NCBI GenBank assembly: GCA_905188195.1 | Contig: CAJJKY010000002.1 | Coordinates: 1 to 64,000 of the forward strand | DNA from: Streptococcus parasanguinis | Lineage (GTDB): Bacteria > Bacillota > Bacilli > Lactobacillales > Streptococcaceae | Direction: 5' to 3' | Length of the DNA stretch: 64,000 bases | Shown: piece after piece, positions 1 through 8,909 of the stretch | Layout: every line of letters starts with the position of its first letter | How positions within the stretch are numbered: the stretch's first letter is position 1 | Position numbers and translations under genes: made by a program | Notes under the pieces: model-generated | Seen by the model: the letters and a program-made list of their open reading frames with translations, nothing else | What the model was told of the DNA's origin: nothing | Database searches by the model: none

Positions 1-51
1 AGCGCATGACTGTTAATCATGATGTCGTAGGTTCGAGTCCTACTGGCGGAG
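1..51 (+). tRNA. tRNA-Asn (GTT), 3' part only
   Basis: The window opens inside a tRNA. The anticodon arm CATGACTGTTAATCATG carries GTT (Asn), followed by the variable loop, the T arm with GGTTCGAGTCC and the acceptor strand TGGCGGA plus discriminator G. The 5' acceptor strand and D arm lie before base 1. CCA is not encoded: GCTAGT follows. Confidence 0.93.
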
Positions 52-60
52 CTAGTATAG

Positions 61-83
61 CACCCATTTGGGTGTTTTTTTTT
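61..83 (+). terminator. Intrinsic terminator after tRNA-Asn
   Basis: CACCCA/TGGGTG short stem directly followed by nine T residues, ten bases after the tRNA end. Confidence 0.75.
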
Positions 84-90
84 GTTTTGA

Positions 91-123
91 AAAAGGCTAG
101 GATAATGACTATCCTAGCCTTTT
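91..123 (-). terminator. Terminator downstream of the YfhO gene (bidirectional)
   Basis: Thirteen-base perfect stem AAAAGGCTAGGAT / ATCCTAGCCTTTT with a 7-base loop. T tracts exist on both strands, so it can end both the leftward yfhO transcript and rightward tRNA read-through. Confidence 0.85.
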
Positions 124-151
124 ATTTATAAGTGAACGATGGTTAGATTCC

Positions 152-2719
152 TTAACTTTTTCGTCTTTTTATTTGTCTCCATTCGTAGAGGAAGAAGAGA
201 ATGATTCCAAGGAAAAAGGCAATAAGTCCTTCAATGAAGCCTTGGGGAACAAATGTTAAGGTGACTGTTCCGGATCCTTTTGAAACACGAACTCCCATCA
301 ATCCTTTCTGGATGCGATGAATTTGGATAGGTTTTCCATTTTGTTTAGCTGACCAGCCTTTATCATAAGGGAGTGTAAAAATAAGGGTAGTGTCTCTATT
401 TGCGTTATAGGCTGCTACCAATTTGTTTTTCTTTTTGTGAATAGCAACTTCTTGCTGACGAATGCTAGCGATAGCTTGTGTGTATTGGTCAAGATCCAGA
501 GCAAAAAATTCTGGTGTATCAAAAGAGACTGTCGAATTTTCTGGAAAACTCATACGAATAGTAACTGTTTCCTCTGTGTCAAAATGGCCAATCGAAAAGA
601 ATGGAAAGGCATTATCAATGGTATAGCGTTGAGTCTGTCCATTGTAGCTGATTTCAATATCTTTTCGATCATCGTTTGAAAATTGTAAATTTGGAACATT
701 GACATATAGTTGGCTATGGGCAGGAACCGTTACTTCATATTGAATACTTGCGTAGGAAAGATGACTATCTTCTTCAATTTTTGCAGTTTGCAACGAAGAT
801 GTAGTATTTTGTGAAGTAGGCGAGAGAATATTTAATTTCTTATAAAATTTATATTTTTCATCTGTGATTTGATGGATGAATCGTGTCTGATTATCCAGTG
901 TCAAATTCGTAAAGGAAGTATTTTTATAAGGTTTTGCTGACAGAAAGGCGATTGGTAAGGCATATTCGTTTTCTGAAAGTGAGACTCCATTTTTGGTTGC
1001 AATCTCTTTAAATCCAAATTTTTGAACAGGTTGTTGGCTTAAATTATAGCGAACACCAAATAGACTATCCATTAAAATAGAATTGTTTTGGTATCGAAGA
1101 TTGAGGTTGGTTCCTTCAGATTTAAATCCTAGTTTGTCCAATGTCGAGCTAGCATCCGTATTTCGTACAGATGAAAATTGAGAAATTCCATTATAACCAT
1201 ACTTCATGCTATCATTGCCCGTTTGTGGCTGTAAAATCTCAGTCCGATAATTAGAGTCTGTCTTCTCTTTTACTAAGGATTGGATGGCTTTTAAGTCTCG
1301 TTCGTAGGATGACCGAGAAGCAAATACCCATTCATTCGCAATTCCTTCCATTTGATAATAACTATTCACCGATAATTCAAAGATGGAGAAAAACAGGATC
1401 GAAAGATAGAAAAGTCTAGGCGGTATCTTTTTTAGGATAAACCCTAAACAGACCAAATAGAAAGCAATTAAAAATTCAAAAGTAACAATAAAATTGACAG
1501 CATCTAAAAATTTATAGTGACTGCTGTAAAGGACAGTTGCTCCAAATCCTAGAATAAGGAGGAAATTAGCAAGACTAAAACGAATCCAAGTGATCTCCTC
1601 TATTCGATTTAGTACTTCTCCTGCCATCAGAATAATCGTCAAAGAAAAGATCCAAGAGTATCGATGAAGAAACATATTCGGCGCGTGCATACCTTGCCAA
1701 AGGAGATCTAATAATTGAAAACGAAAACTCAAAATAAGAATGGTCAAGAGTATAAAGTAAGAAAGTTTCACGTGAAACTTGATCGACTTTACAAAGAAAA
1801 AGGTAATCGCTAAAAGAAGTGGAAATAATCCCACGTAGATCATTGGAATTGATCCATATTTAGTAGTGTCAAAACTTCCAATGAAATTTTTTGCAAATAC
1901 GTCAAGATACCAACTTTTTTCTGTAAAGATACTGTCAACCTTTGAAAAACTTTCTCCATGAGTGCGTAAATCTAAGAAGGTTGGAAATAACATCACAAGG
2001 CTTGTTATAACTGATAAAAGAGATACAATCACAAAATGAAAGAAGCGTTTTCCAATTCCTTTGATGTCCCATGACAGTTGTGTCAAGTACCATAAAATAA
2101 GAAAAATAGACATCATAAACCCAAAATAATAATTTTGGATAAACAAGCTGGTTAAGCTGATAAAGTAGAGAATCTCTCCCTCATTGTAAATGAGTTTTTT
2201 GAATCCATAAAGAATTAATGGTGCTAGGATAAAAACATCTAGCCAAGTTTTTATTTCAATTTGGCTGATAGCAAAGCTCATAAGAGCAAATGAGGTTGAA
2301 AGGGTAAGAGCCAGGGATCTAGGAATTTTAGAAAACATTCCATGTAAACTAATATAAGTGCTTAACCCAATAGCTCCAAATTTAAGAAGAGTGATGAGGT
2401 AAACAGCATTCGGCATGGATTGTGCATTAAAGAAGAAGACAAGAGGAGAAAAGAAACTTCCTAGATAATAGCTACTGAGTGCATAGAAATTAATGCCTAG
2501 TCCACTTTGAAAACTGTAAAATAGGCTATCTGTCCCGTGTAAAATATTTCGAAGTGTGGTATCAAAAATGACATACTGATGATAACCATCTCCTAATAAG
2601 GGGGATGTATCACTGTTCCAGTAGATTCCTTGCGAGAGGTAAATAAAGAACATCATGATAGCTGGAATCAGGAAAGAAGATACTATAAAAAGGGATGTTT
2701 TTAGCTTTGTTTTATTCAT
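152..2719 (-). CDS. yfhO: YfhO family membrane protein
   Basis: An 855-residue polytopic protein. About a dozen hydrophobic segments occupy the first ~430 residues, starting with a signal-anchor-like helix at ~10-30. A large hydrophilic, presumably extracytoplasmic part follows (~435-820), then one last helix (~829-849) and a KRRKS tail. This is the layout of the YfhO family, GT-C-like proteins linked in Bacillus and Listeria to sugar decoration of lipoteichoic acid. That role is transferred from the family; no catalytic residue was verified here. The gene lies 49 bp downstream of the ABC-F gene on the same strand. Around residue 315 the codons for FHVK form a perfect parS core. Identification is good, the exact substrate is unknown. 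Confidence 0.85.
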   Translation of the reverse strand: MNKTKLKTSLFIVSSFLIPAIMMFFIYLSQGIYWNSDTSPLLGDGYHQYVIFDTTLRNILHGTDSLFYSFQSGLGINFYALSSYYLGSFFSPLVFFFNAQSMPNAVYLITLLKFGAIGLSTYISLHGMFSKIPRSLALTLSTSFALMSFAISQIEIKTWLDVFILAPLILYGFKKLIYNEGEILYFISLTSLFIQNYYFGFMMSIFLILWYLTQLSWDIKGIGKRFFHFVIVSLLSVITSLVMLFPTFLDLRTHGESFSKVDSIFTEKSWYLDVFAKNFIGSFDTTKYGSIPMIYVGLFPLLLAITFFFVKSIKFHVKLSYFILLTILILSFRFQLLDLLWQGMHAPNMFLHRYSWIFSLTIILMAGEVLNRIEEITWIRFSLANFLLILGFGATVLYSSHYKFLDAVNFIVTFEFLIAFYLVCLGFILKKIPPRLFYLSILFFSIFELSVNSYYQMEGIANEWVFASRSSYERDLKAIQSLVKEKTDSNYRTEILQPQTGNDSMKYGYNGISQFSSVRNTDASSTLDKLGFKSEGTNLNLRYQNNSILMDSLFGVRYNLSQQPVQKFGFKEIATKNGVSLSENEYALPIAFLSAKPYKNTSFTNLTLDNQTRFIHQITDEKYKFYKKLNILSPTSQNTTSSLQTAKIEEDSHLSYASIQYEVTVPAHSQLYVNVPNLQFSNDDRKDIEISYNGQTQRYTIDNAFPFFSIGHFDTEETVTIRMSFPENSTVSFDTPEFFALDLDQYTQAIASIRQQEVAIHKKKNKLVAAYNANRDTTLIFTLPYDKGWSAKQNGKPIQIHRIQKGLMGVRVSKGSGTVTLTFVPQGFIEGLIAFFLGIILFFLYEWRQIKRRKS
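1764..1779. other. parS: parS-like ParB (Spo0J) site inside yfhO
   Basis: A-GTTTCACGTGAAAC-T. The 14-base core is identical to the Firmicute parS core (consensus TGTTTCACGTGAAACA); only the two outermost bases differ. It lies in frame in yfhO and encodes FHVK. Confidence 0.75.
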
Positions 2720-2731
2720 ATATTTCTACTG

Positions 2732-2764
2732 AAAGAGCCTGAAATCATTATTTCAGGGCTCTTT
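2732..2764 (-). terminator. Hairpin between ABC-F gene and yfhO
   Basis: AAAGAGCC-TGAAAT / ATTTCA-GGGCTCTTT stem of about 14 pairs with one bulge, in the 49-bp gap. The T-rich side is on the plus strand; on the minus strand only TTTC follows. It may therefore attenuate rather than fully stop abcF to yfhO read-through. Confidence 0.5.
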
Positions 2765-2768
2765 ATTT

Positions 2769-4394
2769 TTATGATTGACTCCAAAGTTCTTTCACTTTTG
2801 CTTGAACTTCTTCATTTTCAAGAAACTCATCATAGGTTTCATCAATACGATCGATTACGCCGTTTTTTGAAAGAACGATAATATGGTTGGCGAGTGTTTG
2901 AATGAATTCGTGGTCATGGCTGGCAAAGATAATCGATTCTTTAAAATTCTTCAATCCATCATTCAAACTTGAAATAGACTCCAAATCCAAGTGATTGGTT
3001 GGATCATCCAGTACAAGAACATTTGACTTGAGGAGCATCAATTTAGACAACATGACACGAACTTTTTCTCCCCCTGACAAGACGTTGACAGACTTGTTAA
3101 CTTCGTCACCCGAAAAGAGCATACGTCCTAAGAAACCACGAAGGAAAGTATTGTCATCTTCTTCTTTACTTGCAAATTGACGAAGCCAATCAAGAATACT
3201 TTCACCACCTGCAAAATCACGACTGTTGTCTTTTGGTAGATAAGACCGACTAGTTGTAACTCCCCACTTGACAGTTCCTTCATACTCAATATCATCCATC
3301 AATGCACGGATCAAAGCGGTTGTTTGAATATCGTTCTGTCCAATAAGGGCGGTTTTGTCACCAGGTCGTAAGATAAAGCTGATATTGTCAAGGATGGTTT
3401 CTCCATCAATCTTGACAGAAAGATTTTCAACTGTCAAGAGATCGTTACCAATTTCTCGTTCTGCCTTAAAGTTGATAAATGGGTACTTCCGACTAGATGG
3501 AACAATTTCTTCAAGTTCAATCTTGTCAAGCATTTTTTTACGCGAAGTTGCTTGTTTTGATTTTGAAGCGTTGGCTGAGAAACGTGCGACAAACTCTTGT
3601 AATTGTTTAATTTTTTCTTCAGCTTTTGCATTTCTATCTGCTTGTAATTTTGCTGCAAGTTCAGAAGATTCTTTCCAGAAATCATAGTTTCCGACGTAAA
3701 GTTTAATTTTTCCAAAGTCGAGATCCGCCATATGGGTGCAGACTTTGTTCAAAAAGTGGCGGTCGTGGGATACAACGATAACCGTATTTTCAAAATCAAT
3801 CAGAAAATCTTCTAACCAGGTAATGGATTGAATATCCAATCCATTGGTCGGCTCGTCCAAAAGAAGGACATCTGGTTTACCAAAAAGGGCTTTAGCTAAG
3901 AGAACTTTCACTTTATCCCCATTGGCTAACTCGCTCATAGTTTGATAATGAAGGTCTTCTGAAATATTTAGATTTTGAAGTAATTGAGATGCTTCACTCT
4001 CTGCTTCCCATCCACCAAGTTCAGCAAATTCACCTTCAAGTTCAGCTGCACGGACACCATCTTCATCAGAGAAATCTTCTTTCATGTAGATAGCATCTTT
4101 TTCTTTCATAATGTTGTAGAGCTTTTCATTTCCCATAATGACAACATCGATGACCCGCTCGTCTTCGTAGTCAAAGTGATTTTGACGCAAAACAGACAAA
4201 CGTTCATCAGGGCCAAGAGAAATATGACCAGTTGTTGGTTCAATATCTCCAGCTAAAATTTTTAAAAAGGTTGACTTTCCAGCACCGTTGGCACCGATGA
4301 GGCCGTATGTATTTCCTTCTGTAAAGTTGATATTGACATCGTCAAACAATTTTCGATCACTAAAACGTAGTGAGACGTCTGATACTGTAAGCAA
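2769..4394 (-). CDS. ABC-F family tandem ATPase with asymmetric sites
   Basis: A 541-residue soluble protein with two ABC domains and no membrane segment, as in ABC-F proteins acting on ribosomes. Domain 1 has Walker A GANGAGKST (34-42), a degenerate signature LANGD and Walker B LLLDEPTN. Domain 2 has a broken Walker A at ~350-357 (GQNDIQTT, with neither the Gly nor the Lys before T), an intact LSGGE signature and Walker B LVLDDPTN with Glu replaced by Asp. Since sites form from Walker A of one domain and signature of the other, one composite site looks intact and the other dead. The start is TTG, chosen because GAGGAG lies 7 bases upstream. It is divergent from trpS. The individual function is not known. 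Confidence 0.85.
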   Translation of the reverse strand: MLTVSDVSLRFSDRKLFDDVNINFTEGNTYGLIGANGAGKSTFLKILAGDIEPTTGHISLGPDERLSVLRQNHFDYEDERVIDVVIMGNEKLYNIMKEKDAIYMKEDFSDEDGVRAAELEGEFAELGGWEAESEASQLLQNLNISEDLHYQTMSELANGDKVKVLLAKALFGKPDVLLLDEPTNGLDIQSITWLEDFLIDFENTVIVVSHDRHFLNKVCTHMADLDFGKIKLYVGNYDFWKESSELAAKLQADRNAKAEEKIKQLQEFVARFSANASKSKQATSRKKMLDKIELEEIVPSSRKYPFINFKAEREIGNDLLTVENLSVKIDGETILDNISFILRPGDKTALIGQNDIQTTALIRALMDDIEYEGTVKWGVTTSRSYLPKDNSRDFAGGESILDWLRQFASKEEDDNTFLRGFLGRMLFSGDEVNKSVNVLSGGEKVRVMLSKLMLLKSNVLVLDDPTNHLDLESISSLNDGLKNFKESIIFASHDHEFIQTLANHIIVLSKNGVIDRIDETYDEFLENEEVQAKVKELWSQS

Positions 4395-4423
4395 TGATTT
4401 TCTCCTCTTTCTATAATGTCTTC

Positions 4424-4452
4424 ATTTTACTAGAAAATAGGGGAAAATTCAA
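4424..4452 (-). promoter_or_regulatory. Promoter of the ABC-F gene
   Basis: On the minus strand TTGAAT, 17-base spacer, TAAAAT, ending ~30 bases before the TTG start codon. Confidence 0.65.
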
Positions 4453-4459
4453 CTTTTTT

Positions 4460-4502
4460 ACTGTCAATTTGTTTTTACAACTATGTAAACTAAATTGACA
4501 GT
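4460..4502. repeat. Nested palindrome with TTTACA-N4-TGTAAA core
   Basis: The inner inverted repeat TTTACA (4474-4479) / TGTAAA (4484-4489) is enclosed by outer arms ACTGTCAATTT (4460-4470) and AAATTGACAGT (4492-4502). It lies between the divergent ABC-F and trpS promoters. The inner motif recurs at 7254, 15697 (3-base spacer), 18710 and 22992. Confidence 0.7.
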
Positions 4503-4541
4503 TTAGTAAAGTGTTAATTCCTTACAAACATAGAGGATAGA

Positions 4542-4571
4542 CTAACATTTTCAACTAGAAAGTGCTATAAT
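4542..4571 (+). promoter_or_regulatory. trpS promoter
   Basis: Perfect -10 TATAAT at 4566-4571. The best -35 is CTAACA at 4542 with an 18-base spacer (4 of 6). The short leader leaves no room for a T-box. Confidence 0.6.
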
Positions 4572-4599
4572 GATAGGGATAACGATTAAGGAGAAGAGT

Positions 4600-5628
4600 A
4601 TGACAAAACCCATCATTCTGACAGGAGATAGACCGACAGGAAAACTCCATATTGGCCACTATGTTGGTTCTTTAAAAAATCGCGTCTTGTTGCAAAATAA
4701 AGACGAGTATAATATGTTTGTTTTCCTAGCAGACCAGCAAGCTTTGACAGACCATGCAAAAGATCCAAAAACGATTGTAGAATCTATTGGTAATGTTGCT
4801 TTGGATTATCTGGCAGCTGGACTAGATCCTGAAAAAGTTACGATTTTCATTCAAAGTCAGATTCCTGAATTAGCGGAATTGACCATGTATTACATGAATC
4901 TTGTATCTTTGGCGCGACTTGAAAGAAACCCAACTGTAAAAACCGAGATTTCTCAAAAAGGTTTTGGTGAGAGTATTCCAACAGGATTTTTGGTATACCC
5001 TATTTCACAAGCAGCCGATATCACAGCATTTAAAGCGAATTTTGTTCCAGTAGGAAATGATCAAAAGCCAATGATTGAGCAAACCCGTGAGATTGTGCGC
5101 TCCTTTAATCATGCTTACAACACAGATACTTTGGTGGAACCGGAAGGGATTTATCCTGAAAATGAAGCAGCAGGGCGCTTACCTGGTTTAGACGGAAATG
5201 CTAAAATGTCTAAATCGTTGAATAATGGTATTTACCTAGCTGATGATGCAGATACTTTAAAGAAAAAAGTGATGAGTATGTATACTGATCCTGATCATAT
5301 TAAAGTAGAGGATCCAGGAAAAATCGAAGGCAATATGGTGTTTCATTACCTGGATGTATTTGGCCGTCCAGAAGATGCAGCTGAAATTGCAGAAATGAAA
5401 GAACATTATCAACGTGGTGGACTTGGTGATGTAAAGACCAAACGATATCTTTTAGAAATTTTAGATCGTGAATTAAGACCGATTCGTGAAAGACGCCTTG
5501 AGTTTGCAAAGGATATGGGTGAGGTCTACTCTATTCTTGAAAAAGGAAGTGAGCGCGCTCGAAATGTAGCAGCTCAAACACTGGATGAAGTAAAATCTGC
5601 GATGGGAATTACCTATTTTAAAAAATAA
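4600..5628 (+). CDS. trpS: Tryptophanyl-tRNA synthetase
   Basis: Class I aminoacyl-tRNA synthetase charging tRNA-Trp, cytoplasmic. With the start at 4600 it has 342 residues, normal for the family. The ATP-binding signatures are visible: GKLHIGHYVGS near the N-terminus (HIGH motif) and AKMSKS at ~200 (KMSKS loop). The open frame extends ten codons further upstream (ATG at 4570), but AAGGAG at 4588-4593 lies 6 bases before ATG 4600 and the upstream ATG overlaps the -10 box, so 4600 is the start. It is monocistronic between divergent abcF and the separate guaB promoter. Confidence 0.97.
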   Translation: MTKPIILTGDRPTGKLHIGHYVGSLKNRVLLQNKDEYNMFVFLADQQALTDHAKDPKTIVESIGNVALDYLAAGLDPEKVTIFIQSQIPELAELTMYYMNLVSLARLERNPTVKTEISQKGFGESIPTGFLVYPISQAADITAFKANFVPVGNDQKPMIEQTREIVRSFNHAYNTDTLVEPEGIYPENEAAGRLPGLDGNAKMSKSLNNGIYLADDADTLKKKVMSMYTDPDHIKVEDPGKIEGNMVFHYLDVFGRPEDAAEIAEMKEHYQRGGLGDVKTKRYLLEILDRELRPIRERRLEFAKDMGEVYSILEKGSERARNVAAQTLDEVKSAMGITYFKK

Positions 5629-5687
5629 AACGACTTCATTAAAAGCGAACTTTTCTTACTGTTCATTGATAATTTACCAATAAATGA

Positions 5688-5715
5688 TTGACAAATTGCC
5701 ATAGAATGGTATGAT
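5688..5715 (+). promoter_or_regulatory. guaB promoter
   Basis: Perfect TTGACA (5688-5693), 16-base spacer, TATGAT (5710-5715). The RBS AAAAGAGG precedes ATG 5771. No guanine riboswitch fold is visible in the ~50-base leader. Confidence 0.75.
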
Positions 5716-5770
5716 ATTAACAATAAAAATTCGAGCCTTGCTCAAATAAAAAGAAAAGAGGATCCAGCTA

Positions 5771-7252
5771 ATGTCTAATTGGGACACAAAGTTTTTAAAA
5801 AAAGGGTTTACATTCGATGACGTGCTTTTGATTCCAGCAGAAAGTCACGTATTGCCTAATGATGCAGATTTAAGTACACAATTAGCAAGTAATTTACGCT
5901 TGAATATCCCAATCATTACTGCTGCTATGGATACAGTGACGGAAAGTCAAATGGCAATTGCTATGGCACGTGCTGGTGGACTTGGTGTGATCCATAAAAA
6001 CATGTCAATTGAGCAACAGGCAGATGAAGTACGCAAAGTAAAACGTTCTGAAAATGGGGTTATCATTGATCCGTTCTATTTGACTCCGTCTCATACAATT
6101 GCAGAAGCAGATGAGTTGATGGGACGATACCGAATCAGTGGTGTTCCTGTTGTTGAAACACTTGAAAATCGTAAATTAGTTGGTATCCTTACAAACCGGG
6201 ATTTGCGTTTTATTTCTGATTACAATCAACCCATTTCAAATCATATGACGAGTGAAAATTTGGTGACTGCACCGGTTGGAACTGATTTGGAAACAGCTGA
6301 ACGCATTCTACAAGAGCACCGTATTGAAAAATTACCATTGGTAGATGAAAATGGTCGTCTTTCTGGCTTGATTACAATCAAAGATATTGAAAAAGTTATT
6401 GAGTTCCCAAATGCGGCTAAGGATGAATTTGGTCGTTTGCTTGTAGCTGGTGCCGTAGGGGTTACTTCAGATACTTTTGAACGTGCAGAAGCTCTTTTTG
6501 AAGCTGGTGCAGACGCCATTGTCATCGATACTGCTCATGGACATTCTGCGGGTGTTCTTCGTAAGATTGCAGAAATTCGTGCCCACTTCCCAGATCGTAC
6601 CTTGATTGCAGGAAATATTGCAACCGCTGAAGGTGCTCGTGCATTATTTGATGCAGGGGTAGACGTAGTTAAGGTCGGAATTGGTCCAGGATCAATCTGT
6701 ACAACTCGTGTTGTTGCAGGGGTTGGTGTTCCTCAAGTGACTGCTATTTATGACGCAGCCGCTGTAGCTCGTGAATATGGAAAAACGATCATTGCTGATG
6801 GTGGTATCAAGTATTCAGGAGATATTGTCAAAGCACTCGCAGCTGGTGGAAATGCGGTTATGCTTGGCTCAATGCTTGCAGGTACAGATGAAGCACCAGG
6901 TGAAACAGAAATCTTCCAAGGTCGTAAATTTAAAACATACCGTGGTATGGGATCTATTGCAGCAATGAAGAAAGGTTCTAGCGACCGTTACTTCCAAGGA
7001 TCTGTCAATGAAGCCAATAAATTGGTTCCTGAAGGAATTGAAGGACGCGTTGCTTATAAAGGTTCTGTAGCAGATATGGTCTTCCAAATGATCGGTGGTA
7101 TTCGTTCAGGTATGGGTTATGTTGGTGCAGCAACCATTCAAGATTTACATGATCATGCACAATTCGTTGAAATGAGTGGTGCCGGATTGAAAGAAAGCCA
7201 TCCTCATGATGTGCAAATCACAAACGAGGCTCCTAACTACTCAGCACAATAA
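5771..7252 (+). CDS. guaB: Inosine-5'-monophosphate dehydrogenase
   Basis: Catalyses NAD-dependent oxidation of IMP to XMP, the committed step of GMP synthesis. The 493 residues have full family length. A TIM barrel is split by two CBS motifs (~95-215, including GRYRISGVPVV and HRIEKLPLV). The catalytic loop GSICTT holds the active cysteine at ~305-310, the phosphate-binding DGGIKYSGD and GSMLAG stretches follow, and the mobile flap begins near YRGMGS. It has its own promoter and a terminator shared with the convergent recF. The guaB-recF-yaaA neighbourhood is typical of streptococcal chromosomes close to the origin. Confidence 0.98.
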   Translation: MSNWDTKFLKKGFTFDDVLLIPAESHVLPNDADLSTQLASNLRLNIPIITAAMDTVTESQMAIAMARAGGLGVIHKNMSIEQQADEVRKVKRSENGVIIDPFYLTPSHTIAEADELMGRYRISGVPVVETLENRKLVGILTNRDLRFISDYNQPISNHMTSENLVTAPVGTDLETAERILQEHRIEKLPLVDENGRLSGLITIKDIEKVIEFPNAAKDEFGRLLVAGAVGVTSDTFERAEALFEAGADAIVIDTAHGHSAGVLRKIAEIRAHFPDRTLIAGNIATAEGARALFDAGVDVVKVGIGPGSICTTRVVAGVGVPQVTAIYDAAAVAREYGKTIIADGGIKYSGDIVKALAAGGNAVMLGSMLAGTDEAPGETEIFQGRKFKTYRGMGSIAAMKKGSSDRYFQGSVNEANKLVPEGIEGRVAYKGSVADMVFQMIGGIRSGMGYVGAATIQDLHDHAQFVEMSGAGLKESHPHDVQITNEAPNYSAQ

Positions 7253-7270
7253 ATTTACACATTTGTAAAC
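7253..7270. repeat. TTTACA-N4-TGTAAA palindrome
   Basis: TTTACA-CATT-TGTAAAC begins two bases after the guaB stop and just upstream of the terminator. Same motif as at 4474, 18710 and 22992. Confidence 0.7.
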
Positions 7271-7275
7271 AAAAA

Positions 7276-7312
7276 CAACAGCATCTTGACAATATTGTCA
7301 AGATGCTGTTTT
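7276..7312. terminator. Bidirectional terminator between guaB and recF
   Basis: Near-perfect self-complementary stretch (7277-7310) with 15-base arms AACAGCATCTTGACA / TGTCAAGATGCTGTT. It is bordered by A-rich sequence on the left and TTTTG on the right. The recF stop codon (7298-7300) lies inside the right arm. Confidence 0.85.
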
Positions 7313-8392
7313 GATATGACCAGCTTGAATAGTGAAAATTTTCAACTCTTCAGGCAGTTCTTTTAAATGATCGAGAGTGGTCGTTGTAATAAATGTTTGA
7401 ATATTATTAGAGATAGTTTCAAGTAGTTGAAGTTGACGATAATTGTCAAGTTCGCTCATGACATCGTCAAGTAATAAAATAGGCTTTTCTCTTGTGATTT
7501 CTTCCATCAATTCGATTTCTGCTAATTTTAGAGAGAGAACAACACTTCGATGCTGGCCTTGACTACCAAAGGTAGCATTCATATTATTGATAAAAAATGC
7601 CAAATCATCCCTGTGAGGCCCAATACTTGTTGTTTTCCTAAAAATATCCTTCTGACGGTTTTTTTCCAACATAGAGAGAAACTGCTCTTCTATATCATTT
7701 CCTTCTTCAGAAAAAGCAGTTGACTGATATTGAATTGATAGGTTTTCTTTGTTGTCAGAAAGTCGAGTATGTTTTTCTTTTGCTTTAGCTTCTAATTTTT
7801 TAATAAACTCAAGCCGATGATGGATGACGCGACTTCCAAAACTAGCTAGTTGTGAATCTAAGACCTCCAAAAATGTAGCATCAATTTTTTCCGAATTTTT
7901 TAGATAACTATTTCTTTGTTTCAGTACATGGTTGTATTGAGATAAGTCAGATAAGTAGAGAGGTTTCATCTGACCTAATTCAATGTCAATAAACTTTCGA
8001 CGCCCTGCAGGTGATCCTTTGATCAGTTGCAAATCTTCGGGTGCGAAAAGGACAACATTCATATGGCCAATATAGTTCGATAATTTGGCTTGTTTCAAAT
8101 GATTTACCTTAGTTATCCGACCTTTTGGTGTCAAGGAAATTTCTAATGGAAGGGGACCAGTTTCTCTTTGTAATTGACCAGAAACTTTGAAATCTGTGGA
8201 TTCAAAATAGATGAGATCTCTATCATTTCGTGTTCGATGACTTCTGGTTAAAGCTAGAAAATAAATTGATTCGAGAATATTGGTCTTTCCTTGAGCATTT
8301 TGACCTAGGAAAATATTTAATCCAGGATGAAACTCGACTTCAAGTTCTTGATAATTACGAAAATGTTGAATGGATAAGTGTTTTAACCACAT
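7298..8392 (-). CDS. recF: DNA replication/repair protein RecF
   Basis: SMC-like ATPase that helps load RecA at single-strand gaps (RecFOR pathway). Its 364 residues match the family. The N-terminal HFRNYQELEVEF strand-loop and Walker A GQNAQGKTN (~31-39) are clear; the signature region lies around GSQGQHRSVVLSLKLAE and Walker B is ILLLDDVMSELD. Its start overlaps the yaaA stop by one base (TAATG), so translation is probably coupled. In many Firmicutes these two genes sit in the dnaA-dnaN operon. Here, as in other streptococci, they are detached and converge on guaB. Confidence 0.97.
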   Translation of the reverse strand: MWLKHLSIQHFRNYQELEVEFHPGLNIFLGQNAQGKTNILESIYFLALTRSHRTRNDRDLIYFESTDFKVSGQLQRETGPLPLEISLTPKGRITKVNHLKQAKLSNYIGHMNVVLFAPEDLQLIKGSPAGRRKFIDIELGQMKPLYLSDLSQYNHVLKQRNSYLKNSEKIDATFLEVLDSQLASFGSRVIHHRLEFIKKLEAKAKEKHTRLSDNKENLSIQYQSTAFSEEGNDIEEQFLSMLEKNRQKDIFRKTTSIGPHRDDLAFFINNMNATFGSQGQHRSVVLSLKLAEIELMEEITREKPILLLDDVMSELDNYRQLQLLETISNNIQTFITTTTLDHLKELPEELKIFTIQAGHIKTAS

Positions 8393-8754
8393 TACGAGAT
8401 ACCAGGAAAGCGAATTGCTTTTTCTTTTTTGTTAGTCTTTGTCGGTTGTTTCTTTTGTTGTTGATTGAGTTGCTTGACAAGTTTAGCAACACGTTCCTTT
8501 TCTTCCTTCTCTTTAAGATGCTCTTCTATTTCCTCTTGAGAAGGTTCAAGAATGGTGATAGTCATGCTCAGTTCAGGAATGTTAATTTGATCGTTGACAC
8601 GAAGTTTACGACCTCTCCGTTGTTCTAATTCACCATTAACAAAGACTTCTTTTTCTTGAAGAAAAGCTTTGATTGCACCACCACTCTGTATAATACCGAG
8701 TTCTTTTAAGATTGCTTGTAATGTAATAAAGTCATCAAATAATTTGTAATTCAT
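8392..8754 (-). CDS. yaaA: S4-domain RNA-binding protein YaaA
   Basis: A 120-residue protein. The first ~70 residues form an S4-like RNA-binding fold (LKELGIIQSGGAIKAFLQE, VNGELEQRRGRKL), corresponding to YaaA, the usual partner of recF. The last ~50 residues are a charged Lys/Glu/Gln-rich extension, probably helical, ending AIRFPGIS; the Bacillus type is only ~70 residues. The cellular role of YaaA is poorly defined. Its position directly upstream of and overlapping recF supports the assignment. Confidence 0.9.
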   Translation of the reverse strand: MNYKLFDDFITLQAILKELGIIQSGGAIKAFLQEKEVFVNGELEQRRGRKLRVNDQINIPELSMTITILEPSQEEIEEHLKEKEEKERVAKLVKQLNQQQKKQPTKTNKKEKAIRFPGIS

Positions 8755-8909
8755 AGTTCACCTCTTTGCGTGTTATTATACCATATTTTTAGTTTTTCTA
8801 GGGTAGAGAATGTTGAGTGATTTGAGGAGCTTTTTCACAGTTTGAATTAGGATTTTAGTGTGATTTCGTGTTATAATGAAAGTTACTATTGAGTAGAACG
8901 AGGATGAAA

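Noticed and set aside
4570..4599. Ten-codon N-terminal extension of TrpS from ATG 4570
   Set aside because: Overlaps the TATAAT box and has no ribosome site; AAGGAG favours ATG 4600.
4395..4599. T-box leader for trpS
   Set aside because: No AGGGTGG-type T-box sequence or terminator/antiterminator pair, and the promoter leaves too short a leader.
5629..5770. Purine riboswitch before guaB
   Set aside because: The promoter lies ~55 bp before the start; no purine aptamer motif is present.
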